Assembly: GCA_025361385.1 (NCBI GenBank)
Contig: JANYAJ010000036.1
Span: forward strand, 1 to 6,427
Length of the DNA: 6,427 nucleotides
Direction of reading: 5' to 3'
From: Nitrospira sp.
Lineage (GTDB): Bacteria; Nitrospirota; Nitrospiria; Nitrospirales; Nitrospiraceae
Shown: piece after piece, positions 5,119-6,427 of the stretch
How the letters are laid out: every line of letters starts with the position of its first letter
Numbering within the stretch: position 1 is the first letter of the stretch
Program-made: the position numbers and the translations under genes
Notes under the pieces: model-generated
What the model saw: only the letters and a program-made list of their open reading frames with translations
What the model was told of the DNA's origin: nothing
The model's database searches: none

Positions 5119-5140
5119 CCCTCGCTCCGCGCACATCGGG

Positions 5141-6427
5141 CTAGCGCACGATCTGCGCGAGGCCAATCGATCGGTCTTCGCCTCCGCGTCCGGTGACCGT
5201 TCGTACGATCGCCCCGTCTTTGAAGATCAAGATGTTGGCCGGCACCGCCGGTATCCGCGGTCCCGGGAGAATGACGCCGGCCAGATTCAGCGGGTCGCAG
5301 GCAGAGAGTGCGATCTCCTGGGGCAGGCCAAAGCCGATCTGGCGTAACGCCCGCATCGACTGTACCGCCTCAGGCAATGCAAATTGCTCCCCGACAAATC
5401 CCGACACGAAACGTCCCCCTCGGATCTCGCCTTGCAGCTCCATGCGCCGATATTGCACCAGCAGATCGCGCCAGGACTGAACCAACGATTCACGGGCCAG
5501 TAAATCTCGGAACACCACGCCATACCGACGAAGGAGTTGGCGCGCAACGGACTCAACAGCTGGGTGCTGAGTCATGGGAATCGACGGCTGATGGCTAACG
5601 GCGCTTCGGAGCAGTGACCACCGCCCGGCTGAATGTCGAGGCCGGCGAGACCGTCCTCGTCCCTCTGCTCGACGGCGGCGCGGATCCATGAGGGCACGGA
5701 GATTGTCGAAGCCATCGGCCGTGACCAGGCCGGTGGCCACGAGTTCCCACAGCCCATCTTCCACTTCAGTCGGAAGATGGTTGGTCATTCGCATGAGATC
5801 GGCAAAGAAGCTTGCCCCTCGCTCAGACAAGGTGCGGCGCAGGGCTTGCGCCACGGCACTCAACTGGACAAAGGGGTCAGGCCCGGCCGATGCGGCGTCA
5901 GCGTGGAAGACATCCATCAACCACACGCTCTCCTCACGTGGGAAGATACCGATCGGCGCCACACTCGTCGGGACGATCCGACGTCGATCAAGATCGCTGC
6001 CCTGGGCCAACCGCGGATGAAGAGACAACCGGCCCCAACTGACGGCCCCGCTTAAACAGAGCCGGTCCAGATACTCCGGCTCATACTTCGCCAACCGCGC
6101 CCGTAACAGATGTGGTTCCCAGGCAGAGGCGGCCGCTTCGAAACCGGCCAACTGGGCGATCACGTCAGCCAGCCCCGCCTCTCCATGCAGGCGAGCCCCA
6201 GGTGCCACATGTTGCCACCGCAAGAGAAATGACATGAATTCAGCCGCCGTAACCGGCTCGATTTCCTTCCTCAGCCTGCCAATGGTCAATCGATGGATGC
6301 GGGCCAGCAACCGGCGATGGCACCATTCTGGCGCGCCTGCGCCCGACAGTGCTGAGTCCTGAGTGCTGAGTGCTGCGCGCGGTCGGAATTGGCCTCGGAG
6401 GACTTGGCCGGATGCTTCGAGGCGAAG
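5141..6427 (-). CDS. lhr: Lhr-family DEAD/DEAH helicase, C-terminal part (5' end beyond window)
   Basis: The last 428 codons are visible and the frame stays open to the right edge; the TTG at 6310 is internal. Lhr proteins are large (about 1,400-1,550 residues) 3'-to-5' DNA translocases and RNA:DNA helicases tied to DNA repair. The RecA-like motor domains lie outside the window. Visible Lhr hallmarks, numbered from the right edge, are LRLEASGQVLRGQF (3-14), EWCHRRLLARIHR (34-46), a helical and winged-helix region with EFMSFLLRWQHVAPG (63-77) and LDRLCLSGAVSWGRL (120-134), GRWSLLR (268-274), RRYGVVFRDLLARE (300-313), EIRGGRFVSGFVGEQFALPE (334-353) and CDPLNLAGVILPGPRIPA (377-394). Two linkers, residues 18-33 and about 275-290, look expanded by heptamer DNA repeats. 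The gene converges on the six-cysteine protein gene with a 22-bp gap. Confidence 0.93.
   Translation of the reverse strand, partial: LRLEASGQVLRGQFRPRAALSTQDSALSGAGAPEWCHRRLLARIHRLTIGRLRKEIEPVTAAEFMSFLLRWQHVAPGARLHGEAGLADVIAQLAGFEAAASAWEPHLLRARLAKYEPEYLDRLCLSGAVSWGRLSLHPRLAQGSDLDRRRIVPTSVAPIGIFPREESVWLMDVFHADAASAGPDPFVQLSAVAQALRRTLSERGASFFADLMRMTNHLPTEVEDGLWELVATGLVTADGFDNLRALMDPRRRRAEGRGRSRRPRHSAGRWSLLRSAVSHQPSIPMTQHPAVESVARQLLRRYGVVFRDLLARESLVQSWRDLLVQYRRMELQGEIRGGRFVSGFVGEQFALPEAVQSMRALRQIGFGLPQEIALSACDPLNLAGVILPGPRIPAVPANILIFKDGAIVRTVTGRGGEDRSIGLAQIVR
5586..5602 (-). repeat. degenerate heptamer repeat inside lhr
   Basis: On the plus strand, GGCTGAT is followed by GGCTAAC and GGC, two and a half copies of a 7-bp unit. 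A GTGCTGAGT segment lies nearby at 5564-5572. They encode the linker SAVSHQPSIPMTQHP just after GRWSLLR, and the frame is kept. The tract is short, so the call is tentative. Confidence 0.35.
6348..6375 (-). repeat. four tandem heptamers inside lhr
   Basis: On the coding strand this is CAGCACT, CAGGACT with CAGCACT, and so on: four 7-bp units, three identical and one with a single C-to-G change. They encode most of the linker ALSTQDSAL between RGQFRPR and EWCHRRLL. A 7-bp unit read in three frames gives a Ser/Thr/Gln/Ala-rich peptide without stops. Confidence 0.7.

Noticed and set aside
5125..5161. Terminator between the convergent genes
   Set aside because: CTC-c-GCGCA can pair with TGCGC-GAG, but the loop is 20 nt, one strand has a bulge, no T-tract follows, and the right arm lies in the lhr coding sequence.
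5633..6055. Plus-strand 140-aa frame opposite lhr
   Set aside because: It lies antisense to conserved Lhr motifs and shows no recognisable features of its own.
6308..6310. TTG start making lhr a free-standing 389-aa protein
   Set aside because: The frame stays open to the window edge and the upstream codons encode further Lhr motifs (LRLEASGQVLRGQF, EWCHRR), so this TTG is an internal Leu codon.
1..6427. CRISPR array, tRNA or rRNA gene, transposase, toxin-antitoxin or defence system
   Set aside because: I saw no regularly spaced direct repeats with unique spacers, no cloverleaf-like conserved sequence, and no encoded protein with matching motifs.

Overview
The window reads as ordinary chromosome from a GC-rich Gram-negative bacterium. 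My best guess is a Nitrospira-type member of the Nitrospirota. That guess rests on remembered resemblance: the Lhr style, a DUF3015-like lipoprotein beside a tandem universal stress protein, and heptamer repeats of the CAGCACT kind. It is an inference, not a demonstrated placement.

Layout. From the left edge to about 1370, four small genes all lie on the minus strand. In transcription order they are an unknown 116-aa protein, a VOC/bleomycin-resistance-like protein, an unknown 140-aa protein, and the first 19 codons of a DUF1272 zinc-ribbon-like protein cut by the window edge. Gaps of 33, 94 and 35 bp suggest one transcription unit. From 1371 to 1980 there is no intact gene. That stretch holds a 13-bp palindrome, a run of small hairpins, a 96-nt imperfect palindrome that looks like a repeat element, a frameshifted remnant of a coding sequence, and a strong bidirectional terminator.

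From 1981 to 3066 (minus) lies a 361-residue protein with a Pro/Thr/Ala-rich linker made of roughly 34-residue repeats. Upstream of it is a good match to a flagellar sigma-28 (FliA) promoter, so it is probably part of the motility regulon. A divergent promoter region separates it from a plus-strand pair: a small DUF3015-like lipoprotein and a two-domain universal stress protein, 25 bp apart. A consensus-like sigma-70 promoter then precedes a secreted six-cysteine protein of unknown function. Convergent with it, the 3' part of an lhr-family helicase gene runs in from the right edge. Its reading frame carries short heptamer repeat tracts at two inter-domain linkers.

I found no CRISPR array, integron attC site, transposase or defence system. 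The most interesting points are the FliA-type promoter on an uncharacterised repeat-linker protein, the 96-nt hairpin element beside a decayed gene, and the heptamer tracts tolerated in frame inside lhr.
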